Origin: an uncultured Asticcacaulis sp.
GTDB taxonomy: Bacteria; Pseudomonadota; Alphaproteobacteria; Caulobacterales; Caulobacteraceae
Reading direction: 5' to 3'
Assembly: GCA_946482045.1 (NCBI GenBank)
Contig: CAMLPZ010000057.1
Location: 1 to 16,900 of the forward strand
Length of the DNA stretch: 16,900 nt
Below the pieces are notes generated by a model. The model saw nothing but the letters and a program-made list of their open reading frames with translations, was not told the origin of the DNA and ran no database searches. Positions 6,311 through 15,392 of this stretch are shown in pieces; within the stretch, counting starts at the first letter, position 1, and the number at the start of each line of letters is the position of its first letter. The position numbers and the translations under genes were made by a program.

Positions 6311-7159
6311 ATGCCCGATACCCTTGCAACCCCGACAACCGGGGCAACCTATATCAGCCAGGACAATCTGAAGATATTTTACCGATCGTGGTTGCCGACG
6401 GGCGCGCCGCGCGGCGTTGTCCTACTGTGTCACGGCTTCAATTCGCACAGCGGCCAGTACGGCTGGTTGGCGCAACAACTGATTTTGGCTGGCTTTGCGG
6501 TCTATGCCGGCGACATGCGCGGCCGCGGCCGGTCCGGCGGTGAGCGGTTCTGGGTCGACCGGTTCAGCGACTATGTCGCCGACGTCGCGGGTGTTGCCGA
6601 CATCGCCCTGGCACGGCATCCGGGCCTGCCGCTCTTTGTCCTGGGCCACAGCGCTGGTGGTGTCGTCAGCGCCGCCTATGTCCTCGACAACCAGGACAAG
6701 GTGAAGGGCTTTATCTGCGAAAGCTTTGCTTTTCGCGTGCCGGCGCCGCCGGGTGGCCTGGCGATCATCAAGTTTCTCAGTAGCTTCATGCCGAAGGTGC
6801 CGGCGTTGAAACTCAACAACGCCCACTTTTCACGCGATCCAGAGATGGTCCGGCAACTGAACAGTGATCCCCTGACCCTGAATGAAACGCAGCCCCTTAA
6901 GACCGTGGCGGAGATGGTGCGGGGCGGGGATCGCCTGCGCGTGTCGTTTAGGCGGATCACCGTGCCGACGCTCATCATGCATGGCACGTCCGACAAGGCG
7001 ACCCTGCCCGCCGGCAGCAAGGAATTTTATAAAAGCTCCGGCGCGAAGGACAAGACGCTGAAGCTGTACGAAGACCACTATCACGACCTGTTCGCCGATA
7101 CCGGCCGTGAGAAGGTGGCGGCCGAAACGATCAGCTGGATTGCCGGGCGCCTGGAATAG
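6311..7159 (+). CDS. Alpha/beta hydrolase, monoacylglycerol-lipase-like
   Basis: 282 aa, cytoplasmic by appearance (no signal peptide). Fold marks are [13 protein letters not shown] (38-50, HG oxyanion motif), [11 protein letters not shown] (67-77), the nucleophile elbow GHSAGG with Ser114, [12 protein letters not shown] with Asp228, and HYHDLF with His258, giving a complete Ser-Asp-His triad. Length and spacing fit the Hydrolase_4/lysophospholipase group; monoglycerides, lysolipids or small esters are possible substrates. GGAGA at 6301-6305 lies 5 bases before the ATG. The last 29 bases overlap the 3' end of nhaA on the other strand, so the two genes share their termini. Family firm, substrate unknown. 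Confidence 0.88.
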   Translation: MPDTLATPTTGATYISQDNLKIFYRSWLPTGAPRGVVLLCHGFNSHSGQYGWLAQQLILAGFAVYAGDMRGRGRSGGERFWVDRFSDYVADVAGVADIALARHPGLPLFVLGHSAGGVVSAAYVLDNQDKVKGFICESFAFRVPAPPGGLAIIKFLSSFMPKVPALKLNNAHFSRDPEMVRQLNSDPLTLNETQPLKTVAEMVRGGDRLRVSFRRITVPTLIMHGTSDKATLPAGSKEFYKSSGAKDKTLKLYEDHYHDLFADTGREKVAAETISWIAGRLE

Positions 7160-8336
7160 GGGCAGGGACCACGCGGAACATAAGGTAACCGGCGAATCCG
7201 GACGCAAGCGAGCCCAGCAGGACGCCGATCTTCACTGCGTCCTGCGCCTGCGGCGCGGTCGGGAAGGCCAGAAGCCCGATAAACAGGCTCATGGTGAAGC
7301 CGATGCCGGTCAGGACGGACACCGCATAGAGTTGCAGCCAGCTTGCGCCGTCCGGCAGGCGTGCCAGCTTCAGCCGGATCGCGAGCCATGACGCCGCGAA
7401 AACGCCGGCCTGCTTGCCGACAAACAGCCCCGCTGCGATACCGAGCGGTATGGGGGCCAACAATGCGTCAGGCGTGAAACCGGCCAGCGACACCCCCGCA
7501 TTGGCGAAACCGAAGATCGGCACGATAAGGAAGGCAACCGGCTTATGCAGCGCGTGTTCCAGCCGGACCAGCGGTGAATGGTGATCGTCCTTTTGTCCCT
7601 TGTGCGTATGCAGGGGAATGAACAGGGCCGTCGCCACCCCGGCAAGCGTCGCGTGGATGCCGGACTTCAGGACGAAGAACCAGATGATGGCGCCGATCAG
7701 GAGATAGAGCCAGATCGCTTTTACCTTCAGGAGATTGAGAAGGCCCAACACGGCCAGTCCCGCAACCGCCAAAGCCAGCCACAGCACGGACAGATTGGCT
7801 GTGTAGAAAACGGCAATGACGACGACGGCGGCCAGATCGTCGATGATGGCGAGGGCCGTGAGAAATACCTTGAGCGCCACGGGCACACGCGATCCCAGAA
7901 GCGCCAGCACGCCCAAGGCAAAGGCGATGTCGGTCGCGGTGGGGATCGCCCAGCCGCGTAAGGACTCCGGCGAGGTGCGATTGAACAGCAGATAGAGTAG
8001 CGCCGGCGCAATCACTCCGCCCGCCGCCGCGATACCGGGAAGGGCGCGGCGCGGCCAGTCGGACAACTGGCCTGTCAGCATCTCGCGCTTGATTTCCAGC
8101 CCTACCATCAGGAAGAAGACGGCCATCAGAGCGTCGTTGATCCAGTGCAGGACGCTCAAGCCTCCGATATAGACGTGAAGCGCGTCGAAATAGGCGCCGG
8201 CGAACGGCGAGTTGGCGACAACCATGGCTGCGGCAGCGGCAGCCATGAGAATGATTCCCCCCGCGGCTTCGCTGCTCAGGAAGGCGGCGGTCATGCTTAT
8301 GGTTTTACGGACGGCAGTTTTCATGGCGGACACCAT
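7131..8336 (-). CDS. nhaA: Na+/H+ antiporter NhaA
   Basis: 401 aa inner-membrane antiporter that exchanges Na+ (or Li+) for protons in pH and sodium homeostasis. It follows E. coli NhaA along its length: [23 protein letters not shown] near the N-terminus, [21 protein letters not shown] (65-85), [21 protein letters not shown] (128-148) with Asp136, and [11 protein letters not shown] (161-171) with Asp166 and Asp167. These match Asp133 and the ion-binding pair Asp163/Asp164 of the E. coli protein; [10 protein letters not shown] is also present. An upstream in-frame start at 8363 is rejected because it falls in the terminator hairpin of the preceding operon. ATG at 8336 or 8324 are both possible; neither has a strong ribosome-binding site. 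The 3' end overlaps the hydrolase gene. Confidence 0.95.
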   Translation of the reverse strand: MVSAMKTAVRKTISMTAAFLSSEAAGGIILMAAAAAAMVVANSPFAGAYFDALHVYIGGLSVLHWINDALMAVFFLMVGLEIKREMLTGQLSDWPRRALPGIAAAGGVIAPALLYLLFNRTSPESLRGWAIPTATDIAFALGVLALLGSRVPVALKVFLTALAIIDDLAAVVVIAVFYTANLSVLWLALAVAGLAVLGLLNLLKVKAIWLYLLIGAIIWFFVLKSGIHATLAGVATALFIPLHTHKGQKDDHHSPLVRLEHALHKPVAFLIVPIFGFANAGVSLAGFTPDALLAPIPLGIAAGLFVGKQAGVFAASWLAIRLKLARLPDGASWLQLYAVSVLTGIGFTMSLFIGLLAFPTAPQAQDAVKIGVLLGSLASGFAGYLMFRVVPAPIPGARQSS

Positions 8337-8362
8337 AAAGATTTTTACCCGCCAGACACGCA

Positions 8363-8387
8363 AAATCGGCCCACAAGGGGCCGATTT
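8363..8387 (-). terminator. Terminator of the epimerase-dehydratase operon
   Basis: 10-bp stem (8363-8372 with 8378-8387), 5-base loop, followed on the minus strand by TTTTGCG. It starts 22 bases after the dehydratase stop and separates the operon from nhaA. Confidence 0.75.
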
Positions 8388-8408
8388 CGGTAGGCTCGAT
8401 CGTAGTTC

Positions 8409-10223
8409 TTAGTGGTTGTCGCGCGGCAGGCCCATGGTTTGGGCGATGCGCTGGAAGTCCACGGCGTCTTCCAGGCAGGCCCCCGAGCCCATCTGGCCAA
8501 CATTGGCGCGCTGCATGGCTTGCCACGGCGTCTGGCTTTTCGGATACTGATAGCCGCCGGCGGCTTCGAGCGCATCGCGGCGCGCCTTTAGCTCTTCGTC
8601 GCTGATCAACACATTGACAGTGCCCTTGTTCAGGTCGACGCGGACGCTGTCGCCGGTCTTGAGCAAGGCCAGGTTGCCGCCGGCTGCGGCTTCCGGAGAG
8701 GCGTTCAGAATAGATGGCGAACCCGACGTGCCCGACTGACGGCCATCGCCAATGCAGGCCAGGCTGGTGACGCCGCGCTTGATCAGATAGGTCGGCGCGC
8801 GCATGTTGACGACTTCGGCCGCGCCCGGATAGCCGACCGGGCCGGCGCCGCGCATGAACAGAATGCAGTTCTCGTCGATGCCTAAGCTCTCGTCGTCGAT
8901 GCGGTGGTGATAGTCTTCCGGGCCATCAAAGACTATGGCGCGGCCGACAAAGGCCTCCGGATCGTTCGGGTTCGACAGGTAGCGTTCGCGGAATTCCGGC
9001 GAGATGACGCTGACCTTCATGACCGCCGAATCGAAAAGGTTGCCCGACAGGACGCGGAAGCCCGCGCGCGTCTTCAGAGGCTGGTCGAACGGCTTGATGA
9101 CATTGGTGTCTTCGGTGACGGCGTTCTTGCAGTTCTCACCGATCGACGTGCCGGTGACCGTCAGGGCATTCTCGATGATCAGGCCCTGGTTCATCAGTTG
9201 CTTGACGACGGCGGGAACGCCGCCGGCATGGTGATAGTCTTCGCCAAGATATTCGCCCGCCGGCATCAGGTTAACCAGCAGAGGGATTTCCTCGCCGTAC
9301 TCCTGCCATTCCTCGACCTTCAGGTCGACGCCGATGTGGCGCGCCAAGGCATTGAGGTGGATGGGCGCGTTGGTCGAGCCGCCGATGGCCGAGTTGACGC
9401 GGATGGCGTTGATGAAGGCGTCCTTGGTCAGGATGTCGGATGGCTTCAGGTCTTCATAGACCATGTCGACGATGCGCAGGCCGGTCTTGTAAGCGCATTC
9501 CTGGCGGTCGCGGTGCGGCGCCGGGATGGCGGCCGAGTAGGGCAGCTGCATGCCGAGCGCTTCGGCCAGGCTGTTCATCGTCGTCGCCGTGCCCATGGTG
9601 TTGCAGTAGCCGGTCGACGGCGCCGAGGACGCCACGAGCTTGATGAAGCCCTGATAGTCGATCTCGCCGGCGGCCAGCAACTCGCGGGCTTTCCAGACGA
9701 TGGTGCCCGAACCGGTGCGCTGGCCCTTGTACCAGCCGTTCAGCATGGGCCCGACGCTGAGGGCAATGGCCGGGATGTTGACGGTCGCCGCGGCCATCAG
9801 GCAGGCCGGGGTCGTCTTGTCGCAGCCGATGGTCAGGACGACGCCGTCCAGCGGATAACCGTACAGGACTTCGACCAGGCCGATATAGGCCAGGTTGCGG
9901 TCGAGGCCGGCCGTCGGGCGCTTGCCGGTTTCCTGAATCGGATGAACCGGGAATTCCAGGGGGATACCGCCAGCCTCGCGGATGCCGTCGCGGATGCGAT
10001 CGGCCAGGGCGAGGTGGTGGCGGTTACAGGGACTCAGGTCCGAGCCGGTCTGGGCAATGCCGATGATCGGCTTGCCAGACTGAAGCTCCTCCAGCGACAG
10101 GCCGAAGTTGAGATAACGCTCGAGATAGAGCGCGGTCATGTCGGCGTTCGACGGGTTGTCGAACCAGGCGCGCGAACGCAGAGGTACTTTGGGCGTGCGC
10201 GAAGGCTTGCTGGAGGAGGTCAT
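8409..10223 (-). CDS. IlvD/Edd-family sugar-acid dehydratase (xylonate dehydratase-like)
   Basis: 604 aa. Dehydrates an aldonate to a 2-keto-3-deoxy acid using an Fe-S cluster and Mg2+. The expected cluster cysteines are visible: Cys66 (SPCNR), Cys134 (IGCDKTTP, with the conserved Lys136) and Cys207 (GYCNTMG). Ser497 in GDGRQSGT matches the catalytic serine of the sugar-acid dehydratases; [15 protein letters not shown] sequence follows. The N-terminal [17 protein letters not shown] and [14 protein letters not shown] resemble Caulobacter XylD, so a pentonate is one candidate; the DgoR-like regulator and mutarotase upstream make galactonate or arabinonate equally worth testing. It starts 12 bases after the epimerase stop with a weak ribosome-binding site, so translation is probably coupled. 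Terminated by the hairpin at 8363-8387. Confidence 0.9.
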   Translation of the reverse strand: MTSSSKPSRTPKVPLRSRAWFDNPSNADMTALYLERYLNFGLSLEELQSGKPIIGIAQTGSDLSPCNRHHLALADRIRDGIREAGGIPLEFPVHPIQETGKRPTAGLDRNLAYIGLVEVLYGYPLDGVVLTIGCDKTTPACLMAAATVNIPAIALSVGPMLNGWYKGQRTGSGTIVWKARELLAAGEIDYQGFIKLVASSAPSTGYCNTMGTATTMNSLAEALGMQLPYSAAIPAPHRDRQECAYKTGLRIVDMVYEDLKPSDILTKDAFINAIRVNSAIGGSTNAPIHLNALARHIGVDLKVEEWQEYGEEIPLLVNLMPAGEYLGEDYHHAGGVPAVVKQLMNQGLIIENALTVTGTSIGENCKNAVTEDTNVIKPFDQPLKTRAGFRVLSGNLFDSAVMKVSVISPEFRERYLSNPNDPEAFVGRAIVFDGPEDYHHRIDDESLGIDENCILFMRGAGPVGYPGAAEVVNMRAPTYLIKRGVTSLACIGDGRQSGTSGSPSILNASPEAAAGGNLALLKTGDSVRVDLNKGTVNVLISDEELKARRDALEAAGGYQYPKSQTPWQAMQRANVGQMGSGACLEDAVDFQRIAQTMGLPRDNH

Positions 10224-10235
10224 CAGGTCTCGGAC

Positions 10236-11423
10236 TTACTTTACGGTGTAGAAGTGGTGGACGGTGGTCTGGGTGTAGGTCTGGCCCGGGTCCAGACGAG
10301 TCGTCGGGAACTTCGGCTGGTTCGGGCTGTCCGGATAGCGCTGGGCTTCGAAGGCGACAGCCTGGTATTTGGTAAGCTTCTGGCCGCCCTTGCCGGCGAT
10401 GGTGCCGTCCAGGAAGTTGCCGGTGTACATCTGGATGCCCGGCTCGGTCGTCGAAATCGTCATGCCGCGGCCCGAGGTCTTGTCCTCGAGGGTGACAGCC
10501 AGCTTCGGCGTAGCCGTAACACCGCCACGGATAATGTAGTTGTGGTCGATGCCCTGGTTGCCGATGACGATCTGCGGGTGGTTCGACGTAACGCGCTCGG
10601 AAATCAGGGCGGGGGTGTTGAAGTCGAACGGCGTGCCCTTGACTGGCAGTTCGCCTGTCGGGATCAGCGACTTGTCGACGGCCAGGATGGCGTCGGATTC
10701 GATCTTCACCGTGGCATCGAGCGCCGAACGCGTAACCGGCACGCCACCGAGGTTGAACAACGAGTGGTTGGTCATGTTGACCACGGTCGGCTTGTCGGTC
10801 GTGGCCTTGTAGCTGACGGTCAGGTCGTTGTTTTCATTCAACGTGTAGGTCACTTCAGCGGTGACGGTGCCAGGATAGCCCTCTTCGCCGTCCGGGGAGA
10901 CATATTGAAGGGTGACAGACGCGGCATCGCCGCCCGACTTCACGTCCTTGATCGTCCAGTTGCGCTTGTCCCAGCCCTTCACGCCGCCGTGCAGGGCGTT
11001 CGGGGTGTTGTTAATGGCCAGGGTGTAGGTCTTGCCGTCGAGCGTGAACTTGCCCTTGGCGATGCGATTGGCGTAACGGCCCACGGTAACGCCCGTGTAG
11101 TTCGGGGTCTTTTCATAGCCTTCGATAGTGTCGTAGCCGATGACGATGTCGGCGGCCTTACCGTCCTTGTCCGGCACCATCAGATCCTGCAACGTGGCGC
11201 CGTAGGAGATGACGCGGGCTGTGACGCCCTTGGAATTCTTCAGTTCAACGGCCTGGACCTTGGAGCCGTCGGACAACGCGCCCCATTCGGTTTGCGTGGC
11301 CGTGGCGCCGGCGGCGGCTTCGGTCTTCTCGGCGGGCTTCGAGCAGGCGCCGAGCGCAATCAGGGCGCTGAGCGTGCCGACAAGGGCAGCCTTCCTGAAG
11401 GCTGAGGTGGAGGTCATCATCAT
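10236..11423 (-). CDS. galM: Aldose 1-epimerase (mutarotase), predicted lipoprotein
   Basis: 395 aa. Interconverts alpha and beta anomers of aldoses. The N-terminus has a basic stretch, a hydrophobic segment and lipobox LGAC (Cys27), with Ser at +2, which favours outer-membrane sorting by E. coli rules. A short Ala/Thr linker leads to the galactose-mutarotase fold. Expected active-site residues are His145 (NALHGG), His220 (MTNHSLFNLGG), Asp294 (GIDHNY) and Glu359 (FEAQRYPDSPNQP). I chose the ATG at 11423, with AAGGAG 11 bases upstream; a GTG at 11435 abuts that site and is too close to use it. First gene of a two-gene operon with the dehydratase, behind a GntR-type operator candidate at 11495-11505. 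Confidence 0.9.
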   Translation of the reverse strand: MMMTSTSAFRKAALVGTLSALIALGACSKPAEKTEAAAGATATQTEWGALSDGSKVQAVELKNSKGVTARVISYGATLQDLMVPDKDGKAADIVIGYDTIEGYEKTPNYTGVTVGRYANRIAKGKFTLDGKTYTLAINNTPNALHGGVKGWDKRNWTIKDVKSGGDAASVTLQYVSPDGEEGYPGTVTAEVTYTLNENNDLTVSYKATTDKPTVVNMTNHSLFNLGGVPVTRSALDATVKIESDAILAVDKSLIPTGELPVKGTPFDFNTPALISERVTSNHPQIVIGNQGIDHNYIIRGGVTATPKLAVTLEDKTSGRGMTISTTEPGIQMYTGNFLDGTIAGKGGQKLTKYQAVAFEAQRYPDSPNQPKFPTTRLDPGQTYTQTTVHHFYTVK

Positions 11424-11494
11424 GGTGGCGGTCACTCCTTGAGATTGCGCTCCGCTCTTCCGGCGGGCGGAGTTACGTCATAGCTCCCACCCAT

Positions 11495-11505
11495 TGGTCA
11501 GACAA
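11495..11505. promoter_or_regulatory. GntR/FadR-type operator candidate before the epimerase
   Basis: TGGTCAGACAA fits TNGTNNNACNA, the described FadR-subfamily operator pattern, at every fixed position. It lies about 72 bp before the epimerase start, beside an AT-rich stretch (11505-11522) that could hold the -10. The related site at 12389-12399 shares TGGT and GACAA. Confidence 0.6.
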
Positions 11506-11563
11506 TATAAAAATACTACATATCGCCGTTTGGCATCGCCTTTTTAAAGTTCTTGCGCAAATC

Positions 11564-12364
11564 TCATTGGGCGGCGGCCTTTTGCGTGTCCTGCAGCGCC
11601 ATGCGGATGAGTGATTCCATGCACCAGCGCGCCGCGCTGCCGTCACCGGCCGCGATGGCTTCGAACACCCGCTCATGATCAGGGACCGGGTCGCGCGTCA
11701 GGGCGTTGTGCCGCGCCTTGTAGCGCGTCGTCCAGGCCACCGCCGCTTCGATGGAACTCGAGAGCGAGATCAGGGCCTCATTGTTGGTGGCGCTGATCAG
11801 GGTGCGGTGAAACTCGCGGTCGGCCCGGCGCCCGGCGTCGGTCTGCAGCGTCTCGCGCGCCATGATATCGAGTGAGTTGCGCATGGCGGCGATATCGGCA
11901 TCGGTACGGCGCTGGGCGGCCAGGTCGGCCGCGGCGGGTTCGGTGATCAGGCGTAGTTCAAACAAGGCCTTGATGAAGTCCTGGCTCGGCTCGGTGTCGA
12001 ACATCCAGCCAAGAACCTCCGGATCAAGGAGATTCCAGCGCGCCCGTTCGGTCACGCGCGTGCCGGTCTTGGGGCGGCTCTCGACCATGCCCTTGGCGGC
12101 CAGGATGCGGATGGCCTCACGATAGGCCGAGCGCGAAATGTCGAGCGAGGTCGACGAATCGATTTCATTCGGCAGGGTTTCGCCGGACTTGTAAACGCCG
12201 CGCAGGATGTCGACGCCCAGGCGATACGCCAGCGCACCGTGCAGCCGGCCCTGGTTCTGATACGGCGGAGTCTGCGAAAGGGCCGGGTCGCTGCGCAGAG
12301 GATGCGCGGCGCTGCCCTTCAGGCGGCCCGAAGGCGGTGGTAGGGTCGCGGTCGGCTTTTTCAT
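11564..12364 (-). CDS. GntR-family transcriptional regulator, FadR/FCD type, DgoR-like
   Basis: 266 aa cytoplasmic regulator. An unusual 40-residue Pro/Ser-rich extension precedes the winged helix (about 41-108: LAYRLGVDILRG, GETLPNEI, SRSAYREAIRILAAKGMVESRPKTGTRV split over the helices and wing). The FCD ligand domain follows (about 130-260). RWNLLDPEVLGWM (109-121) between the domains resembles the WNYLDTDVLQW segment of E. coli DgoR, the galactonate regulator. Possible metal ligands are Asp182, His186 and His230, but position 252, where many FCD proteins have the last His, is Leu; DgoR also lacks that His. Encoded just upstream of the epimerase-dehydratase pair, with matching operator candidates before itself and before the epimerase, it is probably an autoregulated repressor relieved by a sugar acid. 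Confidence 0.88.
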   Translation of the reverse strand: MKKPTATLPPPSGRLKGSAAHPLRSDPALSQTPPYQNQGRLHGALAYRLGVDILRGVYKSGETLPNEIDSSTSLDISRSAYREAIRILAAKGMVESRPKTGTRVTERARWNLLDPEVLGWMFDTEPSQDFIKALFELRLITEPAAADLAAQRRTDADIAAMRNSLDIMARETLQTDAGRRADREFHRTLISATNNEALISLSSSIEAAVAWTTRYKARHNALTRDPVPDHERVFEAIAAGDGSAARWCMESLIRMALQDTQKAAAQ

Positions 12365-12388
12365 CCGCTTGTCATGCCACCTGGGCAG

Positions 12389-12399
12389 TGGTTTGACAA
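12389..12399. promoter_or_regulatory. GntR/FadR-type operator candidate before the regulator gene
   Basis: TGGTTTGACAA fits TNGTNNNACNA at every fixed position and lies 25 bases before the regulator start, downstream of a weak promoter-like pair (TTGGCC at 12421-12426, TATTCT at 12400-12405, minus strand). Suggests autoregulation. Confidence 0.55.
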
Positions 12400-12464
12400 A
12401 GAATATTTCGCGACAGTTTAGGCCAAGTCTTTCTCTTGTCTTAGTAAAATGTTGTTGGTCGCGC

Positions 12465-14474
12465 TTACGCAGGGTTATGCTTCTGCAGGAAGCTCAGGGC
12501 CGCCTCCATCATGGCCACGCGTGCCGTGCCGCGCGTCTCCCAATGGTCCTGCCCCTTGTATGTGATGAACTCGACGTCCTTGCCGGCCGCTTTCAATGCT
12601 TTCTCCATGCGCTTGCTCTGGTCGATTGGGACGATCGTGTCGTCGCTGCCGTGTATGAGAAGGATGGGGCAGTAGGCTCTGGCCGCCTGCTTGACCGGGG
12701 AAATGTCGTCATAGGTCTTGCGTTCGCCCATGCGCTGTTTCCAGATCAACAGCGATGTCTGGCTGTTACCCGTCTGAATGTCGACGTAGTCGATGAAGCT
12801 CTTGGGGTCGGTGACGCCTGCCACCGAGACAGCGCAGCGATAGACGCCCGAATCGAGGGTCGCGCCGGCCAGGGCGGCATACCCCCCGTACGAGGCACCC
12901 ATGATCGCCACGCGCTTGGGATCGACAGTTCCCTTGGCGACCAGATGGCGCACGCCATCGGAAATATCGGTCTGCATCTTGCGGCCGAATTCGCCGTTGC
13001 CGGCGGCGGCGAAGTCACCGCCATAGCCGCTGGAGCCGCGGAAGTTCGGTTGAAGGACGGCGTAGCCGTGGGCCGCCAGAACCTGGGCCTGCCAGTCGAA
13101 ATTGATACGGTCGCGCGCATAGGGGCCGCCGTGCGGCAAGGCGACCAACGGCAGGTTTTTGCCATCCTTGAATGGTGGGAGGGTCAGATAGCCATGAATT
13201 TCCAGACCGTCTGCTGCCTTGTATGAGATCGCTTGCTTTTCCGTGATCCATTCTTCGGGCAGGTCTGGATAGTTGACGGTCACCGATATGGTGTCGCCAT
13301 TGGTAAAATCACAGAAGAAATAGCTGCCGGCATCGCTGGCGTCTTCTGTATAGACGATCATCTTACGCGGATCTTCGGCGTAGCTTTGGATACGTGTCCG
13401 CACGCCCTCACCCAGAACCTGGGGCAGCGCGTCGTACAACTTTTTCATCAGCGGGTCGGACCAGTTTTCGGTGAACCAGTCGTTGTGACGGCTGAAGCCG
13501 GCAAGGCGATAGGTCGTCGGGTGAAAGAGGGCGCTGCGCGGCAGGTCCGCGCCGTCAGGATCAAGCGCTTCGCTTAAAGTCCCATCGGCCGAAATTTCGC
13601 GGAAACCGATCTGGTCTTCGTCCTCACCGACATAGGTGCGGATCAGGACCGAATTGCCGTCGCGGCCCAGGCCCAACAGGTCAGGGTAGTTGATGGCTTC
13701 ACCCTTCTGGCTATAGATTCGCTTAAAGAAGGTTTTGCCTTTCTGGAGTGCGGTATTAAAATAAAGGTCCCATTGCTTGCGAGTGTCATCAAAATCGGCG
13801 TAGGCGACAGGGCGGCCGTCCGGTGTGACAACGAACTCCTGGGTGGTTTCACTGCCAGCGATGAGTTCCTTGCCTTTTTCGGTGTCGAACCCGAAGCTGT
13901 AAAGACACACGTCGAATCCGTCGGACATGCGGCGGTTCGACGCCGTGACGCGATATTCGCCGTCGACCTTGATGCGCTGCATGTGGCCAAAGACGATGCC
14001 GTAGAAGTTGTCTTCGCGTGAAAAGAAGGTGCGGACCTTGAGCGTTGTAAGGTCGATGCTGCGGCCGAGCAGAAATTCATGCCGCCCGCCGGCAAACATC
14101 GGGAGGCTTGTGGTTGTCGACGTCGTCAATACGACATGGTTGTTGCTGCCCCACATCATGTCGCGGACCTTAGCGGGACCCAGGCCGAGGTTCTGAATCT
14201 TCTGGTCCGCGACGTCGAAATACATCAGATAATTGTTGTCGTTCTTTTGCGTGACCACGGCAACGCGCTTGCCGTCTGGTGACAGGGCAATGTGATCTAC
14301 GACCGGCGTCTGGGCATAGGCGGCGACAGGTGGTCTTGGAGTCGTGGGAGCCGCCGGTTTGGCGGGCGAGCTGGTTTCCACAGTTTGCGCTCTGGCAAAC
14401 CCTGGCAAGACGGCAGCGGCTGTCAATCCCGCGGACACGCCCAGGACGCCGCGACGGGTAACAAGTTTCAACAT
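12465..14474 (-). CDS. Exported S9-family peptidase (prolyl oligopeptidase superfamily)
   Basis: 669 aa. The N-terminus (VTRRGVLGVSAG, Ala-rich hydrophobic stretch, FARAQ) reads as a twin-arginine or Sec signal with cleavage near residue 29. Residues about 50-410 form a beta-propeller-like region (HIALSPDGKRVAVV and similar repeats); 415-669 form the alpha/beta hydrolase domain. Key residues are HGGP (448-451, oxyanion), Ser528 in GASYGGYAAL, Asp612 in HGSDDTIVP and His644 in GQDHWE. Such enzymes cleave short peptides in the periplasm or outside; specificity cannot be read here. ATG at 14474 has GGGGGGAG 9 bases upstream. It lies 66 bases after miaA on the same strand with no terminator between, so co-transcription is possible. 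No clear terminator before the GntR gene. Confidence 0.92.
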   Translation of the reverse strand: MLKLVTRRGVLGVSAGLTAAAVLPGFARAQTVETSSPAKPAAPTTPRPPVAAYAQTPVVDHIALSPDGKRVAVVTQKNDNNYLMYFDVADQKIQNLGLGPAKVRDMMWGSNNHVVLTTSTTTSLPMFAGGRHEFLLGRSIDLTTLKVRTFFSREDNFYGIVFGHMQRIKVDGEYRVTASNRRMSDGFDVCLYSFGFDTEKGKELIAGSETTQEFVVTPDGRPVAYADFDDTRKQWDLYFNTALQKGKTFFKRIYSQKGEAINYPDLLGLGRDGNSVLIRTYVGEDEDQIGFREISADGTLSEALDPDGADLPRSALFHPTTYRLAGFSRHNDWFTENWSDPLMKKLYDALPQVLGEGVRTRIQSYAEDPRKMIVYTEDASDAGSYFFCDFTNGDTISVTVNYPDLPEEWITEKQAISYKAADGLEIHGYLTLPPFKDGKNLPLVALPHGGPYARDRINFDWQAQVLAAHGYAVLQPNFRGSSGYGGDFAAAGNGEFGRKMQTDISDGVRHLVAKGTVDPKRVAIMGASYGGYAALAGATLDSGVYRCAVSVAGVTDPKSFIDYVDIQTGNSQTSLLIWKQRMGERKTYDDISPVKQAARAYCPILLIHGSDDTIVPIDQSKRMEKALKAAGKDVEFITYKGQDHWETRGTARVAMMEAALSFLQKHNPA

Positions 14475-14540
14475 TCAGATAATCTCCCCCCAAACGCCTA
14501 AGCGAGAGTAGCGTGATGCGTGCGTCTTCGCAAGATTCGC

Positions 14541-15392
14541 TTAAGCAAACTGGTTCCTAAACCAAGTCATCTGCCGCTTGGCGTAGTTACGTGTCTTTTG
14601 CCGCGCCAGCTCAAGCGCGGCCTCCAGCGTCATCCGGCCTTCGAGATGTGCCGCGAATTCGCTTAAGCCCAGCACGCGCATGACCGGCCAGTCGGGACGC
14701 AGGCCGCGTTCCATCAGCTCGCGGACCTCATCCAGCGCCCCTTGGTCCAGCATGATTTGCAGGCGTTCGTCGCAGCGCGCATAGAGCCAGTCCCGGTCTG
14801 GCGTCAGAATTTCCAGTTCGTAGGAAGTATCAGGCAGGGCGGGTGTCGTCCGGTCCTGCCAGTCACTCAAGGCAATGCCCGTCTGCAACCAGACCTCCCA
14901 GGCACGCGTCAGGCGCTGTCGGTCATTGGCCAGGATACGTGCCTCGGACCTCGGGTCGGCATGTTTCAGTTTTTCGCGAAATGTCGCTTCTCCCATGGCG
15001 TCGTAGTCGCCGCGTGCGCGATCGCGGATCGTGTCGTCGATCTCGGGGATCTCGGCCAGACCGTGGACCAGACTGTTGAAATAGAGGCCCGTGCCGCCGG
15101 TGACGCAGACTGGGCGGCCGCCGTCACGCGCCGCATCGAGCAAGGGCAGGGCGGCGCGCAGCCACTCACCTGCAGACCAAAGGGCGTCCGGCGGCAGGTG
15201 GCCGTAGAGCACGTGCTCGGCCTTTGCCATGTCGCCGGCGTCCGGCCGCGCCGTCAGAATGGGCACATCGGCGTAGAGCTGCATGGAATCGGCGTTGAGG
15301 ATGAGGCCACCGGTTTTCCCGGCCCAGTCCAGCGCCTTGGCGGACTTGCCCGACGCCGTCGGTCCGGCCAGCAGATAGATCGGTGCGGACAC
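14541..15392 (-). CDS. miaA: tRNA dimethylallyltransferase
   Basis: 283 aa cytoplasmic enzyme that adds a dimethylallyl group to N6 of A37 in tRNAs reading codons that begin with U, the first step toward ms2i6A. Motifs: P-loop GPTASGKS (10-17), NADSMQLY (33-40), VTGGTGLYF (97-105), and the C-terminal RQKTRNYAKRQMTWFRN (264-280) that binds tRNA. Slightly short for the family (about 300 aa) but complete at both ends. The start is GTG at 15392 with AAAGGG about 10 bases upstream. Divergent from mrp with 76 bp between the starts. Confidence 0.95.
   Translation of the reverse strand: MSAPIYLLAGPTASGKSAKALDWAGKTGGLILNADSMQLYADVPILTARPDAGDMAKAEHVLYGHLPPDALWSAGEWLRAALPLLDAARDGGRPVCVTGGTGLYFNSLVHGLAEIPEIDDTIRDRARGDYDAMGEATFREKLKHADPRSEARILANDRQRLTRAWEVWLQTGIALSDWQDRTTPALPDTSYELEILTPDRDWLYARCDERLQIMLDQGALDEVRELMERGLRPDWPVMRVLGLSEFAAHLEGRMTLEAALELARQKTRNYAKRQMTWFRNQFA

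Noticed and set aside
8337..8363. An extended NhaA start at 8363
   Set aside because: It falls inside the terminator hairpin of the upstream operon and adds residues not seen in NhaA.
8904..11405. An 833-codon open frame on the plus strand
   Set aside because: It lies antisense to the dehydratase and epimerase, both of which have complete family motifs. The translation is rich in Arg, Val, Asp and Gly and shows no domain; long antisense frames are usual opposite high-GC genes.
12369..13226. A 285-codon plus-strand frame starting next to the GntR gene
   Set aside because: It is antisense to the catalytic domain of the S9 peptidase and has no recognisable motif or ribosome-binding site.
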